Shown: piece after piece, positions 1 to 7,321 of the stretch
How the letters are laid out: every line of letters starts with the position of its first letter
Position numbering within the stretch: position 1 is the stretch's first letter
From: an uncultured Mycoplasmatota bacterium
Lineage (GTDB): Bacteria; Bacillota_I; Bacilli_A; RF39; UBA660
Reading direction: 5' to 3'
Length of the DNA stretch: 14,818 bases
Assembly: GCA_948472605.1 (NCBI GenBank)
Contig: CAOKUH010000027.1
Location: 1 to 14,818, forward strand
The notes under the pieces: model-generated
The model's input: the letters and a program-made list of their open reading frames with translations, nothing else
Told to the model about the DNA's origin: nothing
Database searches by the model: none
Program-made: the position numbers and the translations under genes

Positions 1-127
1 CCATTTTATAATGGTTTGTGAGATTTTTGAGTTTCAAAAGTGTTTAAGTTCCGTGAAGATTGTCAAAAAATAATCTAGTTACTTTTAACATTAATTACTT
101 TTATTTATGTAAAATACAAAAAAAGTG

Positions 128-156
128 TTGCCTTAATAGATTATTTTTGATAATAT
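128..156 (+). promoter_or_regulatory. Sigma-A-like promoter of the first exported-protein gene
   Basis: TTGCCT (128-133) and TAATAT (151-156) are separated by exactly 17 bases. The AAGGAGG ribosome binding site follows at 166-172, ten bases before the ATG at 183, so the untranslated leader would be only about 20 bases. The rest of 1-127 holds no gene that I can see; CCATT-TTAT-AATGG at 1-14 is a short inverted repeat without a T-run. Confidence 0.6.
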
Positions 157-182
157 TCTTATTGTAAGGAGGATATGAAATC

Positions 183-854
183 ATGGAAAAGAAAAATACC
201 ATTTTGTTAACAGTTATCGCAATTGCAACTTTATTAGTTGCTGTAGTAGGTGCAACTTTTGCATATTTTACTGCAACAGTAACTACAACAAACGATGATA
301 ATAATACTATTGAAGCTAAAACATATGCTTTAACAACAGTACAAATGAATTATGGGAATAAAGTTACTAGCGAGGGTATTTATCCAGGTACAACTATTGT
401 AAAAGATGTTTCTATTGAAGCAACATGTCCAGCTGGTAGTACAACTTGTGAACCAGTAAATACAGTATTAACTGTTACTACTACTGATAATGACAATGTT
501 TTTGGGAACGATATTAAGTGGTCATTATACAAAATGAGTACAAAAGATGATGAAGTTGCATGTACAGTAACTCCACATACTGATGGAGGACAATACTATT
601 CTGATTCTGTATGTACTGGTTTAGATAGTGGAACATTAGTAGATACTGGAGTAGGAGCAGGAACAAAAGCAATTGATATTAAAGCATATGGAACAGTAAA
701 AGCTGATGCAACTGCTAATGAAGCACATGATGATAAATATTATTTAGTTGTTGAATATCTAAATCATCAAAATGAAGATGGACAAACAGTAGAACAAAAT
801 AATCAACAAGGAAAAACTTTCACTGTAGCTTTATCTTTTGCTGCTAAACAATAG
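183..854 (+). CDS. Exported small protein with TasA/camelysin-like leader, candidate fibre or matrix subunit
   Basis: A 223-residue protein. Residues 1-5 are charged, 6-28 are hydrophobic, and the segment ends in GATFAYFTA, a leader style I associate with TasA/camelysin-like proteins matured by SipW-type signal peptidases. The mature part is rich in Thr, Val and Asp, looks beta-stranded, and has four cysteines in two close groups (about residues 82-89 and 127-144), so two disulfides are possible outside the cell. No sortase motif or further membrane segment is visible. The ATG at 183 follows a strong AAGGAGG. The gene has its own promoter and terminator and lies upstream of a SipW-like peptidase gene at 3016, the likely processing enzyme. 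Export is clear from the sequence; a fibre-subunit role is inference from the leader and the neighbourhood. The mature part is not a confident family match. Confidence 0.7.
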   Translation: MEKKNTILLTVIAIATLLVAVVGATFAYFTATVTTTNDDNNTIEAKTYALTTVQMNYGNKVTSEGIYPGTTIVKDVSIEATCPAGSTTCEPVNTVLTVTTTDNDNVFGNDIKWSLYKMSTKDDEVACTVTPHTDGGQYYSDSVCTGLDSGTLVDTGVGAGTKAIDIKAYGTVKADATANEAHDDKYYLVVEYLNHQNEDGQTVEQNNQQGKTFTVALSFAAKQ

Positions 855-867
855 TTTTTTAAACGCT

Positions 868-896
868 AAAGTCTATTAAAATGATAGACTTTTTTT
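868..896 (+). terminator. Rho-independent terminator after gene 1
   Basis: The stem AAAGTCTAT (868-876) pairs perfectly with ATAGACTTT (884-892) around a seven-base loop and runs into further T residues. It separates gene 1 from gene 2, which has its own promoter immediately after. Confidence 0.85.
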
Positions 897-897
897 C

Positions 898-926
898 TTG
901 CTCATAAAAATCATTTATGTTATACT
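898..926 (+). promoter_or_regulatory. Promoter of the aspartate-repeat protein gene
   Basis: TTGCTC (898-903) and TATACT (921-926) have 17-base spacing. The -35 starts about one base after the T-run of the preceding terminator. AAGGAGAG at 937-944 serves the ATG at 954. Confidence 0.65.
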
Positions 927-953
927 TGGTTATAGTAAGGAGAGTAGTTTTCC

Positions 954-2933
954 ATGGTCAAGAATGAGAATAATATTGATGATTATCAAGAACAATATGA
1001 CATATTAGTAGAAGAAGAGGAAGAGAAACAAAAGAAAAGAGCCTTTTGGATAATATTCTTCTGTTTAATAATAGTATTATTTTCAGTATTAGGTGCTACC
1101 TACTCATATATTAGAGTGTATTCTGGTACTGAAAAAAGATTAAATATGGATACTGATGGCGACGGCAAACCAGATTTAAATGTAGATACAACAGGAAATG
1201 GTAAATGCGATTTTAATTGTGAAAAAGAACCAAATGGAAAGCCATATTTAAATGTTACTTATAGTAAAAAACATCAAGTACCTTTGTTTAATTTAGATAC
1301 TGATGGGGACGGAGTACCTGATAAAAATTTAATGAATCAAGATACTAATAATGATGGAGTCTGTGATTTAAATTGTGATACTAACGATGATGGATTCCCT
1401 GATTATAATATCGACTTAGATGGTGATGGTAAACCAGATTTAAATATCGATACTGATGGAGATGGCAAGCCTGATGTAAATATTGACACTGATAGAGATG
1501 GTAAACCAGATTTAAATATTGATATTGATGGCGATGGCAAACCAGATATAAACATTGACACTGATGGCGATGGCAAACCAGATTTAAATATTGATGCTAA
1601 TGGCGATGGCAAACCAGATTTTAATATTGATACTGATGGCGATGGTAAACCAGATAAAAATTTAGTTGACCAAGACTTAGATGGAGATGGTAAATGCGAT
1701 TTAAATTGTGATACTGATGGCGATGGAATACCTGATATTAACATTGATACAAATGGTGATGGTAAGCCAGATATAAACATTGATACAGATGGCGATGGCA
1801 AACCAGATACAAACATTGATACAGATAAAGATGGCAAGCCAGATATAAATATTGATGTTGATAAAGATGGCAAACCAGATGTAAATATTGATACAGATGG
1901 CGATGGCAAACCAGATAAAAATCCTATCGACCAAGATACCGATGGAGATGGTAAATGTGATGTAAATTGTGATACTGATGGCGATGGAATACCAGATAAA
2001 AATGTTGATTTAAATGATGATGGAATCTGTGATTTAAATTGCGACACGAATAAAGATGGAATCTGTGATCTAAATTGCGATACAGATGGAGATGGCAAAC
2101 CAGATAAAAATGTTGATACAAATGGCGATGGCAAATGTGATATGAATTGTGATCCAGAGCCTCCAAAAACCAATGTTGACTTAGATGGTGATGGAATCTG
2201 TGATTTAAATTGCGACACGAATAATGATGGAATCTGTGATCTAAATTGTGATACAAATGGTGATGGTAAACCAGATATAAATATTGATAAAGATAAAGAT
2301 GGAGTCTGCGACTTAAATTGTGACACAAATGGCGATGGTAAATGCGATTTAAATTGCGATACTAATGGTGATGGAGAACCAGATTTAAATATTGATAAAG
2401 ATAAAGATGGAGTCTGTGATCTAAATTGTGATACCGATGGTGATGGTAAACCAGATGAAAAAATCGATACTGATGGAGATGGAGTCTGTGATATTAAATG
2501 TGGAAGCTCATCAGAAATTCAAGATAAATTCTTAGTAGTAAATTATTTACAAGGAGTAAAAGCAGATAGAATCATGCCTGGATGGTCTGGTGAATACTTA
2601 TTCAGCGTAGAAAATCAATATGATTTTGACGTTGCTTACAATATAAACTTAATAAATGTCAAAAATGAATTTAGCAATATTAATTCATTTACATATAGTG
2701 TATATATTGATGGTGTAGAAAAAGTAAGTAACGCATCAGCACCTAAAAGTGATACTCCAGTAGTTCCAAGAATATGGATACCAGGAGGTTCACTTCACTC
2801 AGTTAAAATAGTATTTAATTTTAATGATTTACCACGTAATCCCGATTTACCTAGTAACGAAGATCCAAACAATCAAAATATGGATCAAAATAAATCTTTT
2901 TCAGCAAAAATAAATGTTGATATAGCTAAGTAA
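954..2933 (+). CDS. Membrane-anchored surface protein with about 35 DxDxDG calcium-loop repeats and a C-terminal beta-rich domain
   Basis: A 659-residue protein. Residues 1-29 are acidic and probably cytoplasmic. About 30-50 form one hydrophobic segment ending LGATYSY, like the leader of gene 1 and perhaps cut by the same peptidase. Residues 66-516 are about 35 near-identical 12-residue units of the form DTDGDGKPDLNI, resembling thrombospondin type-3 or dockerin calcium loops, in which spaced Asp side chains bind Ca2+. Thirteen units carry a CDxNC version, giving 26 cysteines that are always paired. Residues 517-659 are a non-repetitive domain with alternating hydrophobic positions (LVVNYLQG, GEYLFSVEN) resembling TasA-type beta domains. 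No LPXTG or cell-wall-binding motif is seen. It is probably a calcium-stiffened extracellular stalk carrying a C-terminal head. Export and Ca2+ binding are strong family inferences; the partner of the head domain is unknown. Confidence 0.75.
   Translation: MVKNENNIDDYQEQYDILVEEEEEKQKKRAFWIIFFCLIIVLFSVLGATYSYIRVYSGTEKRLNMDTDGDGKPDLNVDTTGNGKCDFNCEKEPNGKPYLNVTYSKKHQVPLFNLDTDGDGVPDKNLMNQDTNNDGVCDLNCDTNDDGFPDYNIDLDGDGKPDLNIDTDGDGKPDVNIDTDRDGKPDLNIDIDGDGKPDINIDTDGDGKPDLNIDANGDGKPDFNIDTDGDGKPDKNLVDQDLDGDGKCDLNCDTDGDGIPDINIDTNGDGKPDINIDTDGDGKPDTNIDTDKDGKPDINIDVDKDGKPDVNIDTDGDGKPDKNPIDQDTDGDGKCDVNCDTDGDGIPDKNVDLNDDGICDLNCDTNKDGICDLNCDTDGDGKPDKNVDTNGDGKCDMNCDPEPPKTNVDLDGDGICDLNCDTNNDGICDLNCDTNGDGKPDINIDKDKDGVCDLNCDTNGDGKCDLNCDTNGDGEPDLNIDKDKDGVCDLNCDTDGDGKPDEKIDTDGDGVCDIKCGSSSEIQDKFLVVNYLQGVKADRIMPGWSGEYLFSVENQYDFDVAYNINLINVKNEFSNINSFTYSVYIDGVEKVSNASAPKSDTPVVPRIWIPGGSLHSVKIVFNFNDLPRNPDLPSNEDPNNQNMDQNKSFSAKINVDIAK
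1149..2501 (+). repeat. In-gene tandem array of 36-bp units encoding Asp-rich loops
   Basis: About 35 units with a 36-bp period encode DxDxDGxxDxNx. Three units are extended to 15 residues and end KNLMNQ, KNLVDQ or KNPIDQ (starting near 1299, 1635 and 1899). Each of these is followed by a Cys unit and then a GIPD or GFPD unit, so there is a larger three-copy module on top of the basic period. Synonymous codons vary between units (GGC/GGT/GGA for Gly, GAT/GAC for Asp), so the amino acids are more conserved than the bases. Confidence 0.9.
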
Positions 2934-2935
2934 AG

Positions 2936-2958
2936 AAGCTCATTATTGAGTTTTTTTT
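2936..2958 (+). terminator. Rho-independent terminator after the repeat-protein gene
   Basis: AAGCTCA (2936-2942) pairs with TGAGTTT (2947-2953), including one G-T pair, around a TTAT loop. Five more T residues follow. Confidence 0.75.
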
Positions 2959-2959
2959 C

Positions 2960-2988
2960 TTGTAATTTTCTTTATACTAGATTATAAT
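2960..2988 (+). promoter_or_regulatory. Promoter of the signal peptidase gene
   Basis: TTGTAA (2960-2965) and a perfect TATAAT (2983-2988) are 17 bases apart, starting two bases after the preceding T-run. GAGAGGG at 3001-3007 serves the ATG at 3016. Confidence 0.75.
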
Positions 2989-3015
2989 TGTAATAGAATA
3001 GAGAGGGCCATATAT

Positions 3016-3882
3016 ATGAAGTCAAAAGAAAATTATAGTGGTTTTAAAGGTATATTAAAACTTATTACCAGTATTATTTCATGGACTACTTTAGTCATAT
3101 TAATATTGGTTGCTCTTTTTTTAGCTTATTATACGATTAGTACGAGAATATATGAAAGTAAAGGGGAAAAATACGAACCAATTATATCTTTATATACAAT
3201 TGTAAGTGGTAGTATGGAACCTAATATAAAAATATATGATGTAGTTGTTGCTGTTAAAGTTAATTCTCCCAAAAGTATAAAAGTTGGAGATGTTATCACG
3301 TTTAAATCAACAAGTAATATATCTAAAGGTATGATTATTACCCATCGTGTAACAGATGTTGTGGAAACTTCAAAAGGTGTTGCGTATAAGACTAAAGGAG
3401 ATAATAATGTAAGTCCTGATACTGCTCCTGCTGAATTTAATAATGTTATAGGAAAAGTTGTTTTTCGTATTCCAGCTTTAGGAAGAGTTCAAAGTTTTTT
3501 AGGAACTCAAGGTGGATGGTTAATAGTAATTGTTATTCCTGCTTTATTTATAATTATCTCAGACATTTTAAAAATATTTAAATTATCAGAAGTAAAAAAT
3601 AAAGTAGAAAAAATCGAAGCTGATAAAAAAAGAATAAGAAAAGAAAAAATAGAGCGTGAAAACTTAAGAAAAGATGATATTAAAAAACGTTTACGTTTAG
3701 AAAAAAGTTTATATGAACCAGATCCAATTATCACTAATAAAATGATGAGAATGGTTGTTGCCGAAAAAGCTCCAACTACAACTAAACCTAAAGTGCTATC
3801 AAGAAGTGCAACGCGTAATAAACCTAAATATAATCAAAATAATTCTTATAGAAAATCAAAAAAGAAAAAAAATAAACGATAA
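3016..3882 (+). CDS. sipW: SipW/ER-type signal peptidase I
   Basis: A 288-residue membrane protease expected to remove signal peptides of exported proteins on the outer face of the membrane. Residues 13-40 are an N-terminal membrane segment. SGSMEPNI places the nucleophile at Ser66. ITHRV gives His110 where bacterial Lys-type enzymes have lysine, which marks the Ser-His (SipW, archaeal/ER) subfamily. GDNNVSPD around 128-135 supplies the conserved acidic residue, and 168-187 form a second membrane segment. The tail from about 190 to 288 is extremely Lys/Arg-rich and probably cytoplasmic; a basic tail of this length is unusual for the family. In Bacillus subtilis, SipW matures TasA and TapA. 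The genes on either side encode proteins with similar leaders, so they are the likely substrates. The symbol marks the subfamily, not proven orthology. Confidence 0.88.
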   Translation: MKSKENYSGFKGILKLITSIISWTTLVILILVALFLAYYTISTRIYESKGEKYEPIISLYTIVSGSMEPNIKIYDVVVAVKVNSPKSIKVGDVITFKSTSNISKGMIITHRVTDVVETSKGVAYKTKGDNNVSPDTAPAEFNNVIGKVVFRIPALGRVQSFLGTQGGWLIVIVIPALFIIISDILKIFKLSEVKNKVEKIEADKKRIRKEKIERENLRKDDIKKRLRLEKSLYEPDPIITNKMMRMVVAEKAPTTTKPKVLSRSATRNKPKYNQNNSYRKSKKKKNKR

Positions 3883-3907
3883 AAGCTTGTATTATCGTTT
3901 ATTTTTT
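3871..3907 (+). terminator. Terminator overlapping the signal peptidase stop codon
   Basis: AATAAACGATAA (3871-3882) pairs perfectly over 12 bp with TTATCGTTTATT (3892-3903), followed by four more T residues. The left arm contains the last codons and the TAA of the peptidase gene. Confidence 0.8.
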
Positions 3908-3914
3908 GTATAAT
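3887..3914 (+). promoter_or_regulatory. Promoter of the small membrane-anchored protein, inside the preceding terminator
   Basis: TTGTAT (3887-3892) and a perfect TATAAT (3909-3914) have 16-base spacing. The -35 lies in the loop and right arm of the upstream terminator hairpin. Confidence 0.5.
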
Positions 3915-3939
3915 AAAACTCATCTGAGGAGTTATGAAC

Positions 3940-4482
3940 ATGAAGTTAATAAGTGCTATCAATAAATTGATAATAAAAAAAATTATAGAAATTGTCTTTG
4001 TTCTTGTTTTTGTTGTATTTTCTATTTTTCTTTGGAAAAGCGAAAATGCTAAAAATTTCTTAACCGCTATAAGTTTAAGTGATTATAAATATACTAATAT
4101 AAATGTTGAAAGTCCAATAGATTTTGAATTATACCCGATAACTGATAAAACGGCTTTAAATATAAAACCTTTTAAAATTAATGTAGTAAATGAAACTTAT
4201 ACCAAAGAATATTATAATTTGGCTTTAAAAATAGCCAAAAATTCTACTTTGGACATAAACTTTTTAAAAATTATGATTGCTAATGATGTTTATAACTTAA
4301 TCGATTTAGAAAGAAAAGATGATGAACTCTATTATATTTTCATCTTAGATAAAGATTATTTAGTTGGAACAAATAAATATTATGAAATAAGATTATGGCT
4401 TAATACATTAGCTGACAATAGAATGCAAAATAAAGAAATAAATATGGAATTTATATTAACTAATCAAACTACAAAAATATAG
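3940..4482 (+). CDS. Small membrane-anchored beta-rich protein of the secretion locus
   Basis: A 180-residue protein from the ATG at 3940. GAGGAG at 3926-3931 is eight bases before this ATG but only two before an in-frame ATG at 3934, so 3940 is preferred. Residues about 15-33 form one hydrophobic anchor or uncleaved leader. The rest has alternating hydrophobic strands and the pattern F-x-I-x-V-x-N, a Tyr-rich strand, and a late YYEIRLWLN strand. That order resembles the C-terminal domain of the repeat protein and TasA-like domains, and a family link is plausible but not provable by eye. There are no cysteines and no cell-wall sorting motif. As the last gene of the locus it may be an accessory anchor or a minor subunit, like TapA in the TasA system. 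No confident family name. Confidence 0.6.
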   Translation: MKLISAINKLIIKKIIEIVFVLVFVVFSIFLWKSENAKNFLTAISLSDYKYTNINVESPIDFELYPITDKTALNIKPFKINVVNETYTKEYYNLALKIAKNSTLDINFLKIMIANDVYNLIDLERKDDELYYIFILDKDYLVGTNKYYEIRLWLNTLADNRMQNKEINMEFILTNQTTKI

Positions 4483-4536
4483 TTTTTAATTGTATAAAAT
4501 TATAGGTTTTTATGCATAATTATTTAGGTGATAAAA

Positions 4537-5280
4537 ATGGCAAATATCCATAGTGCAATATCTTTTGGCTTAGTAAATATTCCTATATTATATAATCCTA
4601 TTATAAAAAACAATGATACATCTTTTAATCAATTACATAAAAAATGTCTAAATAGAATAAGATATCAAAAATATTGTGAACGTTGTAAAAAAGTAGTAAA
4701 AGAGACCGAGTTAATAAAAGGTTTTGAATATGAAAAAGGTGAATATGTCACATTTACGAAAGAAGAACTATCCAATATGCAAATTGATTCGAAAGATACT
4801 ATTGAAATAATATCTTTTGTGGATCCAAAAGAAATACCAGTTTATTATTATGAAAAAGGATACATATTAACTAGTCCTAAAAAATCAAAAGCATATTCTT
4901 TGTTTTTAGAAGTATTAAATAAATCTAAAAAGGTTGCTATTGCTAAAACCACAATTGGAAGTAAATTTTATTATGTTCTACTAAGATATTTTGAAGGTTC
5001 TATTTTAATGTCAACAATATATTTTAATGAAGAGGTAAATATTCCTGATAATAATAATGAAGCCAAATTTACTAAAAAAGAATTAGATTTAGCAATGGCT
5101 TTAGTTAGTCATTTATCGGGACATTTTACCCCCGAAGATTATCAAGATGATTATCAAAATCAAATAAAAGAAGCTATAAACAAAAAAATAGAAGGAAAAC
5201 CAATAAAGAAAAAAATACGTAAAAAATCATCTTCTATGAAAGATTTAGTAACATCTCTCCAAAAAAGTTTAGAGGTTTAA
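4537..5280 (+). CDS. ku: Ku protein, DNA-end binding in non-homologous end joining
   Basis: A 247-residue bacterial Ku, expected to dimerise into a ring on double-strand DNA ends and recruit the ligase. The start is MANIHSAISFGLVNIP, matching the usual opening strand of the Ku core. C37, C48 and C51 (KYCERC) followed by KGFEYEKGEYV match the family's central region. The conserved late core includes LVSHLSGHF. The tail from about 215 is Lys-rich (KPIKKKIRKKSS), as expected for the DNA-contacting C-terminal extension. A GTG at 4528 is in frame, but AGGTG at 4526-4530 fits as the ribosome binding site for the ATG at 4537, so I start there. The ligase gene starts three bases after the stop, forming one operon. 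Length is normal to slightly short for the family. Confidence 0.93.
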   Translation: MANIHSAISFGLVNIPILYNPIIKNNDTSFNQLHKKCLNRIRYQKYCERCKKVVKETELIKGFEYEKGEYVTFTKEELSNMQIDSKDTIEIISFVDPKEIPVYYYEKGYILTSPKKSKAYSLFLEVLNKSKKVAIAKTTIGSKFYYVLLRYFEGSILMSTIYFNEEVNIPDNNNEAKFTKKELDLAMALVSHLSGHFTPEDYQDDYQNQIKEAINKKIEGKPIKKKIRKKSSSMKDLVTSLQKSLEV

Positions 5281-5282
5281 TT

Positions 5283-6158
5283 ATGAAGTTTGGTATTTCA
5301 TTTAAACCAATGTTATTAGAAGAGGTTGATACCCCTTTTAATTCTAATTTATATTTATATGAGCTAAAATACGATGGTCAAAGAGCTATTATTCATGTTA
5401 GCCCAAATATCATAAAAATATTTAGTAGGAATGGCATAAATATAACATATCTTTATCCTGAACTCCAAAATATTAAAAAAATAATTAAGCGAAAAATGAT
5501 TTTAGATGGTGAAATAGTGCTTTTTTATCAAGGAAAACCTAATTTTACTAAACTACAAGAACGAAGTCATACCAAAAATATTCATAAAATTAATTATTAT
5601 GCTCAAAATATGCCAGTTTGTTTTATGGGATTTGATTGTTTATATGATGAGTTAGATATTACAAATAAAACACTATTAGAAAGAAAAAAAATCTTAAATA
5701 AAATTAAAGACACAGATTATTTTTTTAAAGTTAATTTTATAATGAAAGAAGGAAAGAAATTATTTGCTAAAGTAAAGAAAATAGGACTTGAAGGAATTGT
5801 TGCTAAAAGAATAGATAGTTTATATATTATAAATAGTCGAAGTGATAATTGGCTAAAAATTAAAAATTTAAAAGATGGAACATTTTATATTGGTGGTTAT
5901 TTAAATAAACAACATATGATATGTTTGTATCTAGGTGAATTTAGAAATAATTTATTATATTTTGTAGGTAAAGTTATGTTAGGCAAAAAACAAGGCCTAT
6001 ATAAAAAAATACTAAAAGAAAAAATAAGAAAAACAACTTCGTTTTGTGATTATGAAGATTTAGAATGTAATTATATAAATCCTGTTTTAACTTGTGAAAT
6101 AAGTTATTTAGAAAGAACTAAAAGTAATAAATTACGTCATCCAATTTTTAGAAAATAA
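5283..6158 (+). CDS. ligD: ATP-dependent DNA ligase, LigD-type ligase domain only
   Basis: A 291-residue ligase that seals breaks held by Ku. Motif I is KYDGQR with the adenylated Lys29. LDGEIVLF and FDCLYDE are the middle motifs, GLEGIVAKR is motif IV, and NWLKIKN is motif V. Residues from about 195 form the OB-fold domain, ending LRHPIF (motif VI region). All nucleotidyl-transfer motifs are present. The polymerase/primase and 3'-phosphoesterase domains of full-length LigD are absent, and no separate gene for them lies in the window. AGAGG at 5271-5275, inside the end of ku, is the ribosome binding site, so the two genes are co-transcribed and probably translationally coupled. It could equally be named LigC-like; the Ku neighbour favours an end-joining role. 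Confidence 0.92.
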   Translation: MKFGISFKPMLLEEVDTPFNSNLYLYELKYDGQRAIIHVSPNIIKIFSRNGINITYLYPELQNIKKIIKRKMILDGEIVLFYQGKPNFTKLQERSHTKNIHKINYYAQNMPVCFMGFDCLYDELDITNKTLLERKKILNKIKDTDYFFKVNFIMKEGKKLFAKVKKIGLEGIVAKRIDSLYIINSRSDNWLKIKNLKDGTFYIGGYLNKQHMICLYLGEFRNNLLYFVGKVMLGKKQGLYKKILKEKIRKTTSFCDYEDLECNYINPVLTCEISYLERTKSNKLRHPIFRK

Positions 6159-6166
6159 ATCTTTTT

Positions 6167-6198
6167 AGAAAAGCGCTTAGCTTGTCTTTTCTTTTTTT
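6167..6198 (+). terminator. Terminator after the ku-ligase operon
   Basis: AGAAAAG (6167-6173) pairs with CTTTTCT (6186-6192), followed by six T residues. It separates the end-joining operon from the glycan operon, whose first gene is preceded by GTAGGTGG near 6251. Confidence 0.7.
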
Positions 6199-6264
6199 AT
6201 TTTGTGTGTTATATTTGTTATATAAAATTTTAGGGTTCGTAAGATTTGTAGTAGGTGGTAAAAT

Positions 6265-7320
6265 ATGTCTTTTAAAAATGTAATGAGTATTATAGGGAAA
6301 ATTTTTTCATTTATAGGAATATTTTTAGTTATTTTAGTTTTAACATTATATTTAACAATAACCTTATTTGTTAAAGGACCTTCCTCTAAAGCCCGTGAAT
6401 TATTTATTACAACTATACTAGAAACTGGTCAACTTAAATTTTTAGCTTCGTTAGTTTTAAGTGAAAATGAAATTAATGAAATAGTTTCTTCTAATTCTTT
6501 AAAAGAGTTGGAAGGAGAGGTTAATTCTAATTTAATAGATACGACAATTGATGAAAGTGTTAGTAGTACTAAAGAATTAATTGAAATTCATGAAATTACT
6601 GGTAATAATTTCTCTGGAAAAATGATGATTGTAAATGATCCTTCTAAAATTAGTATTGCTACAACATATCCCTGGGGAGAATATGGCGAAGAATTAGATA
6701 AATTAGTGAAAAAAAATAATGCAATAGCAGGTATTAATGGTGGACTTTATCAATCAGATGCTAATAAAGGAGGTAGGCCTCTTGGAATAACTGTAAGTAA
6801 TGGTCAAATTCAAGATATTTCATTAGGTTATAAAGGACTTTATTTAATTGGGTTCGATACTAATAACGTTTTAAAAATAATTAGCATTGATGGTAAAACA
6901 AAATTTGAAGTAGAACAATTGGTTAAAAATGAAAATATTCGAGATGCTATTGCTTTCCAAGAAGAGGCTAGTGATAAAAACAATCATTTTGTTAAATTAA
7001 TAATTAATGGTGAAAAAAGAGAATTACAAGGATTAGGCAGTGGAGCAAATCCTAGAACTGCTATTGGGCAACGAAGTGATGGTTCAGTATTATTTTTAGT
7101 TACGGATGGAAGAGGAAAAAATGGTCACCTAGGAGCAACGGCAAGTGATCTTATAGACATAATGGAAAAATATGGAGCTATTAATGCTGCCAATTTGGAT
7201 GGTGGAAGTTCTTCAACAATGTATTATAAAGATAGTTATTTGATGACTAGTGTTACATTTTATTATTCTAATTCTTCATGGCGACTGCCAACAGCGTTCA
7301 TTGTAAAGGAGGATAATTAA
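6265..7320 (+). CDS. Membrane-anchored phosphodiester glycosidase, NAGPA family
   Basis: A 351-residue protein. Residues 13-36 form a membrane anchor, 37-105 a Ser/Glu-rich linker, and about 115-348 the NAGPA domain. Its signatures are AGINGG (155-160), NPRTAIG (262-268), TDGRG (280-284) and NLDGGSSSTM (310-319). In animals the domain uncovers mannose-6-phosphate by removing GlcNAc from a phosphodiester. In bacteria it is a predicted extracellular hydrolase of sugar-phosphodiester linkages, as found in cell-surface polymers. The exact substrate cannot be read from the sequence. It is the first gene of a three-gene operon: the next gene starts one base after the stop, with its AAAGGAGG ribosome binding site inside this gene at 7305-7312. 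Co-occurrence with a glycosyltransferase suggests remodelling of a surface glycan or teichoic-acid-like polymer. Confidence 0.88.
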   Translation: MSFKNVMSIIGKIFSFIGIFLVILVLTLYLTITLFVKGPSSKARELFITTILETGQLKFLASLVLSENEINEIVSSNSLKELEGEVNSNLIDTTIDESVSSTKELIEIHEITGNNFSGKMMIVNDPSKISIATTYPWGEYGEELDKLVKKNNAIAGINGGLYQSDANKGGRPLGITVSNGQIQDISLGYKGLYLIGFDTNNVLKIISIDGKTKFEVEQLVKNENIRDAIAFQEEASDKNNHFVKLIINGEKRELQGLGSGANPRTAIGQRSDGSVLFLVTDGRGKNGHLGATASDLIDIMEKYGAINAANLDGGSSSTMYYKDSYLMTSVTFYYSNSSWRLPTAFIVKEDN

Positions 7321-7321
7321 A

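Noticed and set aside
1403..2326. A 307-residue open frame on the - strand with Ser/Pro-rich repeats, plus two further antisense frames at 1701-1934 and 1924-2328
   Set aside because: All are antisense shadows of the 36-bp repeats in the + strand gene; they have no ribosome binding site and their composition follows mechanically from the repeat.
1149..2501. A regular 36-bp period that could suggest a CRISPR array
   Set aside because: The period carries a single open frame with protein-level conservation, there are no unique spacers, and no cas genes are nearby.
4528..4536. GTG start for Ku at 4528
   Set aside because: It overlaps the AGGTG ribosome binding site that correctly spaces the ATG at 4537, and the family begins at that Met.
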